From Linyphia triangularis (taxonomy: Eukaryota; Arthropoda; Arachnida; Araneae; Linyphiidae): a stretch of DNA of 64,000 bases. This document shows positions 35,356-45,985 of this stretch, in pieces. The translations under genes were made by a program, and so were the position numbers. The stretch is from positions 49,424,059 to 49,488,058 of the forward strand of contig OZ021732.1 in the NCBI GenBank assembly GCA_963978545.1. Reading direction: 5' to 3'. The notes beneath the pieces are model-generated. The model did not search any database. It saw only the letters and a program-made list of their open reading frames with translations, and was not told the origin of the DNA. Position 1 is the stretch's first letter; each line of letters opens with the position of its first letter.

Positions 35356-35802
35356 AGGTAGGCAGTCCAATTAGGACAGGTGAGTAAAATATGTTAACCA
35401 AAGTTATAAAAGTCTAGCAATCATTAATTGTGCATATTGCGCGTTTCCCCTGTATGCTGCCTGTGTTTAAAACAAACTACTACCTATCATTAGTATCTTA
35501 TAATCGGAATTACTTAATCTCAAAACTTACCTTTTAATTTATTTATGGGATAAATAAGTTCCAAATTTAACTCTTTCTTTCCAACTTTCAGCAGTTCACA
35601 GCAACCTCAAATAGAGTTCATTTTTTTTTTTTTTTTAGCTCCAGAGTTAAAGAAAATGGACTGCCTAATGAATTTTATGAATAGCGAATATTTGAATCGC
35701 CTCACTACCTTCCCTTAATTTCTTCACTTCTGATCATTTGTAAAAGTTTTTAGGTCCATATGGCTGTTGTACATAAAAATCACCAAGTACCTAAAGTACA
35801 GC

Positions 35803-35808
35803 AATAAA
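35803..35808 (+). terminator. Candidate polyadenylation signal for the CDCA3-like gene
   Basis: AATAAA in GCAATAAACAACC, about 450 bp after the stop codon and before the next transposon begins. In DNA this AT-rich the hexamer is common, so the assignment rests on position only. Confidence 0.35.
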
Positions 35809-36479
35809 CAACCTTGAAATAGGTATAATAAAAAATTTCAATGCCATCGTGATTTGCTGGTTGGAATGCAGGTACCTCGCAATGCAACATAATAACTATT
35901 GAAACAGTATTTTAGACTGTCTATACTTTCCTTCTTGTGATAATTGCTACTGTCAAGATTTTCCACTACTTTAGCCTCTACACAGACTTTTTGCTGTTGT
36001 GTTAGCTGCTATATGGCAATATTTTATCAACATTGTTTACAATCCCTTTTTGAATTGAAATATCTCAAAATATTATTTTCCCAGGGGCGTATTGGGACAT
36101 AAAATCGTCCAGGTGATTTTAGATTTATGCTGACCCAAATTTTCAATATAATTATTAATCAAATTTTAATATATATTGCTAATAATAAAATAATGTCAAT
36201 AATTATGTTATTAATTTTAATAATTATTACATTTTATTCATTAATTATATTAATGGAATTGTTCAAATAATTAGTTTAATTATATCAAATGTTCTCTGTC
36301 CCTACTATTTATAGTTTCCTTGAACTTGATTTCTATAATTCATTGATAGTTTGTTGCAAAAACTAAGAATAAATAAATAAATTGCAAAATAAAGAATGTC
36401 CTGGTATACAACTAGTATGTTTATTAGAAAAATTAAATCTAAAATGATAATATATCATATCTGGCATTATAGTAGCGAC

Positions 36480-37215
36480 TTCCAATATGCAATGACTTTG
36501 AAAATTTAAACATGAGTACCTTTGGCCTTTTAAATGTGCCTTTAACAAACAGAGTATTAAAATTTTAATTAGTTTTTTAATTAATTTTTTAAAAATTTGT
36601 TTAAAGTTTTTTTTATAAAGTAGTTTCTAATGGGCGTACCGCTCTGAAATTTTGAATATAAGTAGTTATGGTCTTCTAATTATACTTTTGACAAACAGAA
36701 TAATTAATTATTTTTTTTTTGTAATTTTTTATAGTTTCTTTACAAAGTGTCTTCCAGTGACTGTATAATTTTGTTTTTCACAAACAGAATATTAAAATAT
36801 TTTCATTGGGGAGGTAGGTTGTATAAACAGGGAAAGGTCTTTTGTTTGTAGATAGTGGGGAAGGGGAGGTCCTAATAATAAAATAATAAGGTTCTACATA
36901 ACAATTTACCTTAAAGAGAACGAATCGAGTATATGCTTGCACAGCAATGAACCTTTTTGCAAGCAAAACGAGGCTATTCTTGCAGAGCGAGTGAAGTGAG
37001 TTTGTGCTTGCGTACCAAAGAATTTTTCCTTGAGTGAAGCAAGACTGTGCTTGCTTAGCAATGAAACTTTTACTGAGTGTAGTAAGCTTAATTTTGCTTA
37101 ACAATGAACCTTTCAGTGAGCATAGCGAGCCTTGTACGCAAACCATCAAAAGCAGGGACCTATACACAATGACGGGTCTCTGCAATGGGGTGTCACACTT
37201 CTATTACGATGACAG
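36480..37215 (+). mobile_element. Worn Helitron-like family A copy
   Basis: AAATTTAAACATGAGTACCT / TTTGGCCTTTTAAATG and GCTCTGAAATTTTGAATATA AG are the family's ~140-bp units. Then come the ~60-bp tail repeats (AGCAATGAACCTTTCAGTGA GC) and CAATGACGGGTCTCTGCAAT. Both the TC start and the CTAG end are lost. Confidence 0.6.
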
Positions 37216-37318
37216 GCCGCTGGTGGGAGTGCCTGGGATTTAAATTCATTGTATGTAAAAAAAAACTTTAAGGAAGGCAACTACTTAGATAGAAAAACTA
37301 GTGGTTTGGAACATCACA

Positions 37319-39130
37319 CAGGGATGAGTTTGTTCCGCCATGTGGCGGAATACCGCTTTTTCAATTTTTTAGAAAAAAAATAATTCCGCTTTTTGAAAGA
37401 AAGTTCCGCTTTTCTAATTTCTGAAAAAAAATCTGTTTTTTCCCGATTTTTCTATCCCACAGAAAAATAACCTTTTTTCTAAGGCTGAATCGCGAAGCAG
37501 CTTCCCTTCCGCCCGATCGGGAAGAACGGAAACCCTACGGCATTCCTGCTCCAAGTAGAAAAATCTACTAAAATGCATCTTTTTAGTTAGGTTGGCACTT
37601 AAACTTGCATTTTATACTTTTACAACTGCGCCGAAATTTGATCCTTTGGTACCGTTTTATCTCTTTTCAAAATGGAATTTTTTTCATACTCATTCACGCG
37701 ATTAACGTATACGAATCATGTGCTTGCTTTCAAGTCTGACATCTACGAAATTATCGTTTGTTGTACGTGTAAACGTACGTTGGTATGTGATGCTCGTTTT
37801 CGCTAATTGTTACGTTGATGTAATGTCCACTACTTCTGAGATTTGTGTAGCTATGACGTGCGTTATCGGTGGGATTTAAGTTGCTGTGGTTTTCATTTTC
37901 GCAAAGTATTACGCCAATATAACAACGCTATTGCTGAGAATTGTTCCGGTATATTCGGCGTTAACACTGATATTTACGTTTATTTGATGGTCATTTCGCT
38001 GAAGTGCTACCTTGTTGTAAAATCTGAAATTTGCACCGATGTTACCGAAAGAATGTCGATATTACCGTAATGAATTGTGTTATCGCCGAGATTTACGTTG
38101 TTGTGATTGTAATTTTCGTCAAGTGTTACGCCGATCCAATAGCGCTATTGTTGAGTGTTGCCCCGGTATATTTGACTCTAACTTTGATATTTCTGTTGGC
38201 GTGAGAGTATTTTTCGTCGAAAGCCATTCTGTAGTAACATCCGATGTTACCGAAATTTGCACTAGTATTACCAAGAAAAGATCGATATTACTGAGATTTG
38301 TGCTGATATTATGGACGCTATCGCCAATATGCGCGTTGTTGCGATGTTCGTTTTTGCCGATACCTAGATTTTCGCCGGTATTGCTTACAATACTTTTGTT
38401 AAAGTGATGGTCATTTTCGTCGAGGTTTACGCTAATACAATACCAGCTATTACCGAAATTTTTAACACCTAATTGCAGCTATTCATCTAGACTTCCGTTA
38501 ATGCGATAGCCACCTTATTTGTGATTAGTGCCTGGTTAAGGTTAAATTTCGCCTTTTGATTTGAATCTGCAGAATTACTCAAATTTTTTGTACCATTTCG
38601 TAAAAAAATATTCTGAAAAGTAGTCACAATAGTAATTTTTCTAAATAATATGTTTAAAATTGTTATTTTAACTGCAATTGTATGTAAAATTGTTTGTTAC
38701 TTTTTACTTTACTGAACAAATTTAAGGATATGAATAAAAATTTAGATTTTAAGATTTTTAATATTTGTAGCTTAAAAATTTAGAAAACTGTGTTTAATTA
38801 AATTCGGCCTGTTTGTCAATGTGTTATAATTGCTTAAAGTTGTTTGACTTGTTGAAATTTTGAAGTTTTTGCCGGTTTTCAACGCTTTCACTGGATTTTT
38901 TTTTTGTGCTTTGGAGCTATATTAGCCTGATGACAGCACAAAGTGTATCCCTACGTCTAAGTGCCGCTATTTTAAACAATTTTTGCTCACGGACGGACAG
39001 AGATGGTGCAGTTTTATAAATGCACATGGAAAAACAATTTTTTTTAAAGTATAGCTTAAAAGGTGTTTTATGCTTAAAATTTTTGGATTTTTGTTTTCAG
39101 CTTTTTGATTTTTTACCAAACTCATCCCTG
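37319..39130. mobile_element. hAT-like element with 6-bp target duplication (1812 bp)
   Basis: A 14-bp perfect terminal inverted repeat CAGGGATGAGTTTG...CAAACTCATCCCTG is flanked by ATCACA on both sides (37313-37318, 39131-39136). Just inside the left end is the hairpin TTCCGCCA-TG-TGGCGGAA. The interior at 37740-38480 is a degenerate tandem array rich in TTACCG, GATATT and CGCCGATA words. No transposase frame is recognisable. Confidence 0.78.
37740..38480. repeat. Degenerate ~190-230-bp tandem array with TTACCG/TTACGC words
   Basis: Two clear units and a partial one: each has TTGTGATTTTCATTTTCG-like, GTGTTACGCCGATA-like, CAATAGCGCTATTGTTGAG, CCCGGTATATT, then GATATTTACG and GATGTTACCGAAATTTGCA. 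First unit about 37870-38060, second 38080-38280, third from 38310. The open frames over it (37843-38407) come from the repeat. Confidence 0.6.
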
Positions 39131-39179
39131 ATCACATAACTTTTAATTGCACTTAATACTGAACACTGTATTTATATTT

Positions 39180-40195
39180 GCCATTGGTGTAATGTACCGT
39201 TTTAATATTTTCATTAATTAAGAAAAATGCCCAGTTTGGCGATAATATATAAAAAAATATAACTATATATAATAATAACTATATAATAACTAATAATAAC
39301 TATATATATAAAATAAACTTATATATAAAATAAACTTATATATAAAATAAACTATATATATATAAAAAAAAAAAAAAAAAAAAAAAACACCAACGTTGCG
39401 AATTTGGTGATATGCTTTTCGATAAATATTACAATATCCTTTCTTGTAAGTGAACACAGAAGAAACAGTCACACACCTCACAGAAGAAACAGTCATTGAT
39501 GAGCAATGCTCAAAAGAAGATAACTTTGTGTTAAAGACATTCGTTTTTCATCTTTTTACACCTTTATCACATTTCTAAGAGGGAATTTCGGCAGTGGGGA
39601 TGTTTAGAATACCTTAAAAGGCATTATCACAGTGATTTTGGTCAAAATCATTAGAGACAGGTTTTTTTTCTTCTGCAATTGCTAAAAAACATAAATTTTC
39701 AATAGCAGTTACCTTATGGGCATGCGCTATTTTGATCAAAAACTTTATAAGGGGTCCCATGGCCCTCACTAACTTGTACCCAAAATTTGAACATCAATCC
39801 GTTCGGGTGTTATATGCTAACCACACAGAGACATTTTTGTAGATTACTTTTTTAACTCGGGATGTTCCATAACGTGGAGAAATGCAAAAAAAAAAAAAAT
39901 CAAAATTTTTCTTTGGCTAAATCCAATACTTTCATTACCCTATGTTAACCCTTTGCACTCGGCGCCTTTTTTGCGCGGAGGAACCAGCAACTCAAGACGT
40001 TTGCCGCCTTTTTAGTTTGCTTCGCGATTACAGATCTGCTTCAAAGAAACTAAACACAGTCATTGGCCTTGCATCGAATTTCCACATCACACCTAGTGGT
40101 CCTCTGGAGTTGTGGCATCAAATCATGTGGTGAGTGAGAGTCGTTTCTCGAGTGCAAAGGGTTAATTCCTGAGTAATTGAAAGTAAAAAAAACTT
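39180..40195 (+). repeat. Dispersed repeat R1, copy e, split by a piggyBac-type MITE
   Basis: R1 blocks from ATGCCCAGTTTGGCGATAAT to CTTTCATTACCCTATG. The block then breaks at TTAA (39945) and resumes after the second TTAA (40162) with TTCCTGAGTAATTGAAAGTA. Removing the insert restores the terminal TACTTTCA...TGAAAGTA hairpin seen at 5718-5757. Confidence 0.65.
39949..40161. mobile_element. piggyBac-type MITE (213 bp)
   Basis: A 13-bp perfect inverted repeat CCCTTTGCACTCG...CGAGTGCAAAGGG is flanked by TTAA at 39945-39948 and 40162-40165. TTAA target duplications and CCC-starting repeats are diagnostic of piggyBac. No coding capacity; the small frame at 39942-40133 is incidental. Confidence 0.88.
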
Positions 40196-40664
40196 ACAGC
40201 AAAAAAAATTAAGAAAAACAAAACCTTCTGGACTGGCCCATTTTTTAAGGATATTGACCGACCCAGTGATTGCCCCGGACAACCCTATGGCCAGTACGCC
40301 CCTGTATTTTTCTATTACATTAATTAAAGTGGAACCCCAATTTCAGGTTTTTCTTTATCCAGTGTGAAAAAGCATACATAACGGGAAATCGCTAAATCAG
40401 AGTTATTTAAAAATAAACCTTTGATTAAGAGTGGAAAAAAACTCGCCTTTATTATTCTACTTTGATTTTTCTGTGTTTCTTCTCATTCACTACGTCAATT
40501 GGGAAGCAGTTTCCCCTTGAAAGATCACAATAAAGGCCCCCTGATATTTTATAGTTTAAATGATATTTCGGAGCAGCATTGCCATGATGTAGCTCTTGAT
40601 GTTTAAATTACACATTTGAAACAAACTTTCCACCTATTGCAGTTGTGGATTCGTATGGCGAATG

Positions 40665-42104
40665 CAGGGGTCGCAGACGTCCTATATGTCCGATAAATCC
40701 TATATTTTTTAAAAAATCGGAAAAAACGTCCTATATTGTCCTATATTTTTTAATTGTCCTATATATCCTATATTTCTACGTTGATTCGACCTATATTTTC
40801 TTCGAATTCGTAATAACGGCGCCGTTTGTTGTGATTTTTTATATTTCGGATTCTTTGTCGCGATCGTAAGTAAAAGAGACATGAGCAATGTTTGCAAGCG
40901 GCTGCTTCTTATTTCTTGTAACGTCACGTACTGCACAACCTACAACTCAACTCGATTCAACTAGACCGCGAGATTTGTGAAGTGTAAACATGGAAACTTT
41001 TTCATAGCACGCGGGCTTGAATTTCTGATCTGTTTTCTCCCTCAATGTAGTAATTAATTGGTAATAATGCAGCAAGATAGCGAAAAAGAAAGCTATCCAG
41101 AAACTAAACTCTGCCTCGGGAACAACGGATATAAAAAAACTTGCAGGACTGAAAAAACGACATTTCTAATGCACAGTCAGTAATTGATGTCAGGAAACAA
41201 AAGGGTTAAAGTTTACTGTTTGGTGTCGGATAGCGATATTTTCAAAAAAGTCACTAACATTGAAAATGACGTCAAAACGTTATGTTGTCCAAGTGCAGGA
41301 AAACCAAGTCAACGGGTTGCCACATTCGGCGCTAAATCGTCCACTTTTCGCCGCCAATCTATCCGACACCAAATAGTAAATCTGAACCAAAAAAAGACTG
41401 AAAAGCTAACAAGGGTTAAGATTAACTGTACGGTCCCCCTTGGCGACTTTTTGCAAGTTGGCGATTCGACGCCGAATGTGTTTTGACGTCATTTTGGATT
41501 TGGCAGCACAGCCTTTTGATGTCATTTACAATTTGGCGATTTTTTTTTTTAGTCGCCAAGAAGGACCGTACAGTTGATCTTAACCCAAACAGGAAATAGG
41601 GATAAAAAGAAAATACTTAAAAGAAATTGGGGCAGTTCTAAGCATTTATAGATGCTGGAAGACACAAGATTGCAAATAATGTAATTAATAAAACTTATTT
41701 ATTGATGAATACTAAGGATGTGTGTGGAATATTGAGGTAATAATGAATAAAGGATGACATATTCAGGATCAGGCGATTCTTTTTTTAATGGCGTGTTTTC
41801 TAGTCTCTTAAATTCAGTATAATGAGTTTTAAAGGGAGACGGTTATTTTCTAAGTACTTAATTATAGATATTTCTCTGTTAAAAAGGATAATTTATGTTA
41901 ATTGGTACTGTGTGAAAGTCCTCCTAAGTTTGTCTTATATGTTCATTTCAATGACGTTTCATTTAAAGTTTTAATTAATGAAATATGTTACGAGTTAATT
42001 TTAAAGTTCAGTAGAGACTGTGTGCAGTTATTTGATGTTTTATATTGTCCTATATTTTTTTTGTAAAAATCCTATATATTTTTATTTTGTCACTTTGACC
42101 CCTG
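40665..42104. mobile_element. hAT-like element with 6-bp duplication and GTCCTATAT words (1440 bp)
   Basis: Termini are CAGGGGTC...GACCCCTG, flanked by CGAATG on both sides (40659-40664, 42105-42110). The word CCTATAT recurs six or more times within 130 bp of the left end and about twice near the right end (42040-42085), a likely transposase-binding subterminal repeat. The interior is AT-rich and holds another inverted-repeat element at 41413-41586. No transposase found. Confidence 0.72.
41413..41586. mobile_element. Small inverted-repeat element (174 bp)
   Basis: The arms GGGTTAAGATTAACTGTACG (then GTCC..TTGGCGACT) and the right-end complement match over about 36 bp with three or four mismatches. 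A related partial arm, GGGTTAAAGTTTACTGT, sits at 41203. No target duplication is clear. Non-coding MITE, superfamily unknown. Confidence 0.6.
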
Positions 42105-43050
42105 CGAATGATATTTTTCATTGCTTAGACATTTTACATCAGTGACATAAAGGGGAGTAGAATACTTAGCCAACTTAATTTTGGGGTGTATGACAGAAAA
42201 ACTCACTAAAATTTTTTTAAAAAAAAGCCTTAAATTTGTATTTTAAAATTATATTTTGTTTAAATGTTTCAATTCTAACAATGAATATTTACAAAAGCAC
42301 AGGATTAGCACAGTCCTAAAAAGTCCTTACAAACTACTTCTTTTGGTAGGTCCTTATTTTTTTAAATTTTTTTTTCAAATTTCTTTAGCTCTCATCATAT
42401 TTGATTTTCCCATTTCTACCAGTTTGAATCCTTCTTTTATTGGTGAGGCAGTTTTATGCTTTTATTTTGATGAGGCAGTTTTATGCTTTTATTTGTGTTG
42501 CTTGGAATCGCTGATTTCCAGGAATATTCTTTTACTTCTAAGGTGATGCTGATGGGCTGGACTGCTGTTGCTGAATTTGTATTGTAAATTGGTACTTTTC
42601 CATTTCACTGGCACAAATCTCGCCAAGCAGACTTTATTGGCGACAGTATATGTATTAAAAAATGTTAATAATGCTGAAAATCAGGGTTGGAAAACACAAG
42701 TTTTTTTGTTTTTTTTAAATCGTTTTTTTTTTTATTTTATTAATCCTTTTCTAATTACAAGTTTTTTAAATAAAATGTGACATTAACTAGAATAATTAAT
42801 GTTCAGATAACAAATAGTATTCCTTCTAAAAATAATTTAAACTAAGTAAATAAACAATTGTTATGTATGTGGACATTCAAATCATATTAAATATTAATAT
42901 TATATTTAGAGATACAATTCTTTAAATTCAATGTATACAATATAATACAAAGCATAATGCAAAGCAAATGCATAATGCATGGAATATTGCTCTTAGATTT
43001 GTCAGTAATGGTGATAAGTTGTACAAAATGATATTTTTAAGGTTTAGAAA

Positions 43051-43805
43051 TCTATATATTTAATAGGCAATACGTTTTTTGGGGTTAGTCCGTCCGCCTA
43101 AACTACTCAACCAATTTCAATGATCAAGGTGTCATTTTAAAGGAAATAAGCTGTAGATTTGCCAAAACGTGCCAAAATAATTTATTAACACTTTATTAAT
43201 TAGTTAAATTTCAATATTTTTCATCATTAAGCTACTACAAAGCCTCAATGATTTTGAATATAAGAATGGCAACATCCTTAAGTAAACAAACCCGCTGCTC
43301 GGGGGTTCAACCAACCAAACAACCGTTGCTAATTTTAAAGCTATCCTTACGTATGTAAACAACAAACCCGTTGCTAATTTTAAAGCTCTTTTTAAACTCT
43401 TCGTTTCAAAGTAGATTTTTTCTGTTTTTCTGAAGCATTTTTGTATTAGAGTAATTATTATTTTGAAGTATTTCTATCCAGAAAATGCCTCGCGTTGGAC
43501 GTCGTTCTCTAACGGGGCGACTTATCAGAATAAATAAAAGATATTGGGACTTCAATGTAAGGGCATAACTAATGAAGTTTTAAATCAGAATGTTGGCGGA
43601 TAGTATATTTAACTTTCTATTATGAAACTTGCAATTTGGGTGTTTTCTCTATTAGGCCTTACATTAAAGTTATAAAAATTTGGTTACATTTTTTATGGGT
43701 GGCAAACCTATTCGAGCGCAGCAAGATGTTTTAACCACAAATCCGAGCGCAGCGAGGTGTTTGGGGGTTGGCGAGCGTTAGCGAGCAGGGGGCAAAGCCC
43801 CCTAG
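43051..43805 (+). mobile_element. Helitron-like element, family B, copy 1
   Basis: Starts TCTATATATTTAATAGGCAA after an A and ends with the hairpin GGGGGC-AAA-GCCCCC running into CTAG. This is the classic Helitron 3' end. GTTAGTCCGTCCGCC near the 5' end is also Helitron-like. It is non-autonomous; the only notable frame is a 27-codon one at 43485-43568. Confidence 0.82.
43485..43568 (+). CDS. 27-aa frame conserved in all three Helitron B copies
   Basis: MPRVGRRSLTGRLIRINKRY... is Arg-rich and ends ...FNVRA. Copies 2 and 3 keep the same start, length and stop position with two substitutions each (P to L in both, plus one other). Short basic starts of this sort begin some Helitron Rep/helicase proteins, so it may be the residue of that first exon. 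Conservation among young copies alone does not prove translation. Confidence 0.35.
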   Translation: MPRVGRRSLTGRLIRINKRYWDFNVRA

Positions 43806-44594
43806 TCTATATATTTAATAGGCAATACGTTTTTTGGGGTTAGTCCGTCCACCTAAACTGCTCAACCAATTTCAATGATCAAGGTGTCATTTTAAAGGAA
43901 ATAAGCTGTAGATTTGCCAAAACGTGCCAAAATAATTTATTAACACTTTATTAATTAGTTAAATTTCAATATTTTTTATCATTAAGCTACTACAAAGCCT
44001 CAATGATTTTGAATATATGATTGGCAACATCCTTACGTATGTAAACAACAAACCGGCTGCTCGGGGGTTCTACCAACCAACCAACCAACCGTTGCTAATT
44101 TTAAAGCTATCCTTACGCATGTAAACAACAAACCCGTTGCTAATTTTAAAGCTCTTTTTAAACTCTTCGTTTCAAAGTTGATTTTTTCTGTTTTTTTTAA
44201 GCATTTTTGTATTAGAGTAATTATTATTTTGAAGTATTTCTATCCAGAAAATGCTTCGCGTTGGACGTCGTTCTCTAACGGGGCGATTTATCAGAATAAA
44301 TAAAAGATATTGGGACTTCAATGTAAGGGCATAGCTAATGAAGTTTTAAGTCAGAATGTTTTGCGGATAGTATATTTAACTTTCTATTATGAAACTTGCA
44401 ATTTGGGTGTTTTCTCTATTAGGCCTTACATTAAATTTATAAAAATTTGGTTACATTTTTTATGGCTGGCAAACCTATTCGAGCGCTGCAAGATGTTTTA
44501 ACCACAAATTCGAGCGGAAAAGCCGCTCAATCCGAGCGCAGCGAGACATTTGGGGGTTGGCGAGCGTTAGCGAGCAGGGGGCGAAGCCCTCTAG
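43806..44594 (+). mobile_element. Helitron-like element, family B, copy 2
   Basis: Begins TCTATATATT directly after copy 1's CTAG. It is ~95% similar by eye and 34 bp longer, partly through an extra hairpin GAGCGGAAAAGCCGCTC near 44512. It ends ...AGCCCTCTAG with a damaged terminal hairpin. Confidence 0.82.
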
Positions 44595-45325
44595 TCTATA
44601 TATTTAATAGGCAATACATTTTTTGGGGTTAGTCCGTCCGCCTAAACTGCTCAACCAATTTCAATGATCAAGGTGTCATTTTAAAGGAAATAAGCTGTAG
44701 ATTTGCCAAAACGTGCCAAAATAATTTATTAACACTTTATTAATTAGTTAAATTTCAATATTTTTCATCATTAAGCTACTACAAAGCCTCAATGATTTTG
44801 AATATATGATTGGCAACATCCTTACGTATGTAAACAACAAACCGACTGCTTGGGGGTTCAACCAACCGTTGCTAATTTTAAAGCTCTTTTTAAACTCTTC
44901 GTTTCAAAGTTGATTTTTTTCTGTTTTTCTGAAGCATTTTTGTATTAGAGTAATTATTATTTTGAAGTATTTCTATTCAGAAAATGCTACGCGTTGGACG
45001 TCGTTCTCTAACGAGGCGACTTATCAGAATAAATAAAAGATATTGGGACTTCAATGTTAGGGCATAGCTAAGGAAGTTTTAAGTCAGAATGTTGGCGGAT
45101 AGTATATTTAACTTTCTATTATGAAACTTGCAATTTGGGTGTTTTCTCTATTAGGCCTTACATTAAATTTATAAAAATTTGGTTACATTTTTTATGGCTG
45201 GCAAACTTATTCGAGCGCAGCAAGATGTATTAACCACAAATCCGAGCGGCAAAGCCGCTCAATCCGAGCGCAGCGAAGCGTTTGGGGGTTGGCGAGCGTC
45301 AGTGAGCAGGGGGCGAATCCCCTAG
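44595..45325 (+). mobile_element. Helitron-like element, family B, copy 3
   Basis: Begins TCTATATATT directly after copy 2 and ends CCCCTAG before a T. It has the extra GAGCGGCAAAGCCGCTC hairpin (45243-45259) but lacks one ~45-bp internal unit (CCTTACGTATGTAAACAACA AACC...) that copies 1 and 2 carry twice. Confidence 0.82.
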
Positions 45326-45985
45326 TAAGTTGTTAAAGCACAAAACTTCTATTTTTAGAAACAAATTTAAAATGCAGCTATAATTTAATTTTAAATAATT
45401 ATAAAACATTAATATATCCATTTGATTAGTATAAAAACGTATTGTTGATAATTATAAATTCTTAATTATAAGATTTATTGTAAAATAGGTTGGAACTTAT
45501 TCTATGTACTATAATATTCATATACTTTTTCATTTACAAAAACATCAATCATGTAATACCAAGAATGTAGTTCTTTCATTAAGTGAATTATTTTCTAGAA
45601 AAGTAATGGAAAGAAAAACTACATGCTTTTATTTTTTTATTCCTTTTAAAAACAAGTTTAGGATTTAACATATTGAACCAAAAAAAAAAGTTTTGCAGCT
45701 TTTTTTAAACTCAGGCTGTTATACAATTTTGATTCTACAGCTTCAAAAGAAAAAAAAAATTCCCTCAACATTTGCTGTAGTTGCTTTTGCAGTAAAAAGA
45801 TAAAAGACTTTTTGCAAAAGATATCTTTGGAGTGGAAAACTTTTGGTTAAAAGTAGATGTTATTTGCCAATCAAATAATTTAAAAACTCTAATTATAAAT
45901 AAATAAAAATAAAATTTTAAATTATTCTTTAAAAAAACTCAATTATTATTTATTTTTTTTTGAGAAAAAAACCATGCCAACCCTG

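Larger units (their letters stand above)
36082..40304. mobile_element. hAT element carrying nested insertions (4223 bp)
   Basis: Termini are CAGGGGCGTATTGG and CCAGTACGCCCCTG (one mismatch). The 8-bp flanks TATTTTCC (36074-36081) and TATTTTTC (40305-40312) differ at one base. Little of the element's own DNA remains visible: its interior holds a worn Helitron A copy (36480-37215), a second hAT-like element (37319-39130), an R1 copy and a piggyBac-type MITE. No transposase recognised. Confidence 0.75.
42682..45985. mobile_element. hAT element (T1) interrupted by a Helitron array
   Basis: Termini are CAGGGTTGG...CCAACCCTG, with 8-bp flanks CTGAAAAT (42674-42681) and CTGGAAAT (45986-45993) differing at one base. 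About 1030 bp are its own; the rest is the Helitron array at 43051-45325. A related copy without that array lies at 56365-57184 and aligns on both sides. No coding. Confidence 0.8.

Noticed and set aside
37843..38407. ORFs of 75 and 122 aa with Cys and Arg (e.g. CSYDVRYRWDLSCCGFHF)
   Set aside because: They translate consecutive units of a degenerate nucleotide tandem array inside a transposon.
40326..40360. AGTGGAACCCCAATTTCA as a pogo/Tigger-type terminus
   Set aside because: No opposite end and no clear TA duplication within a plausible distance.
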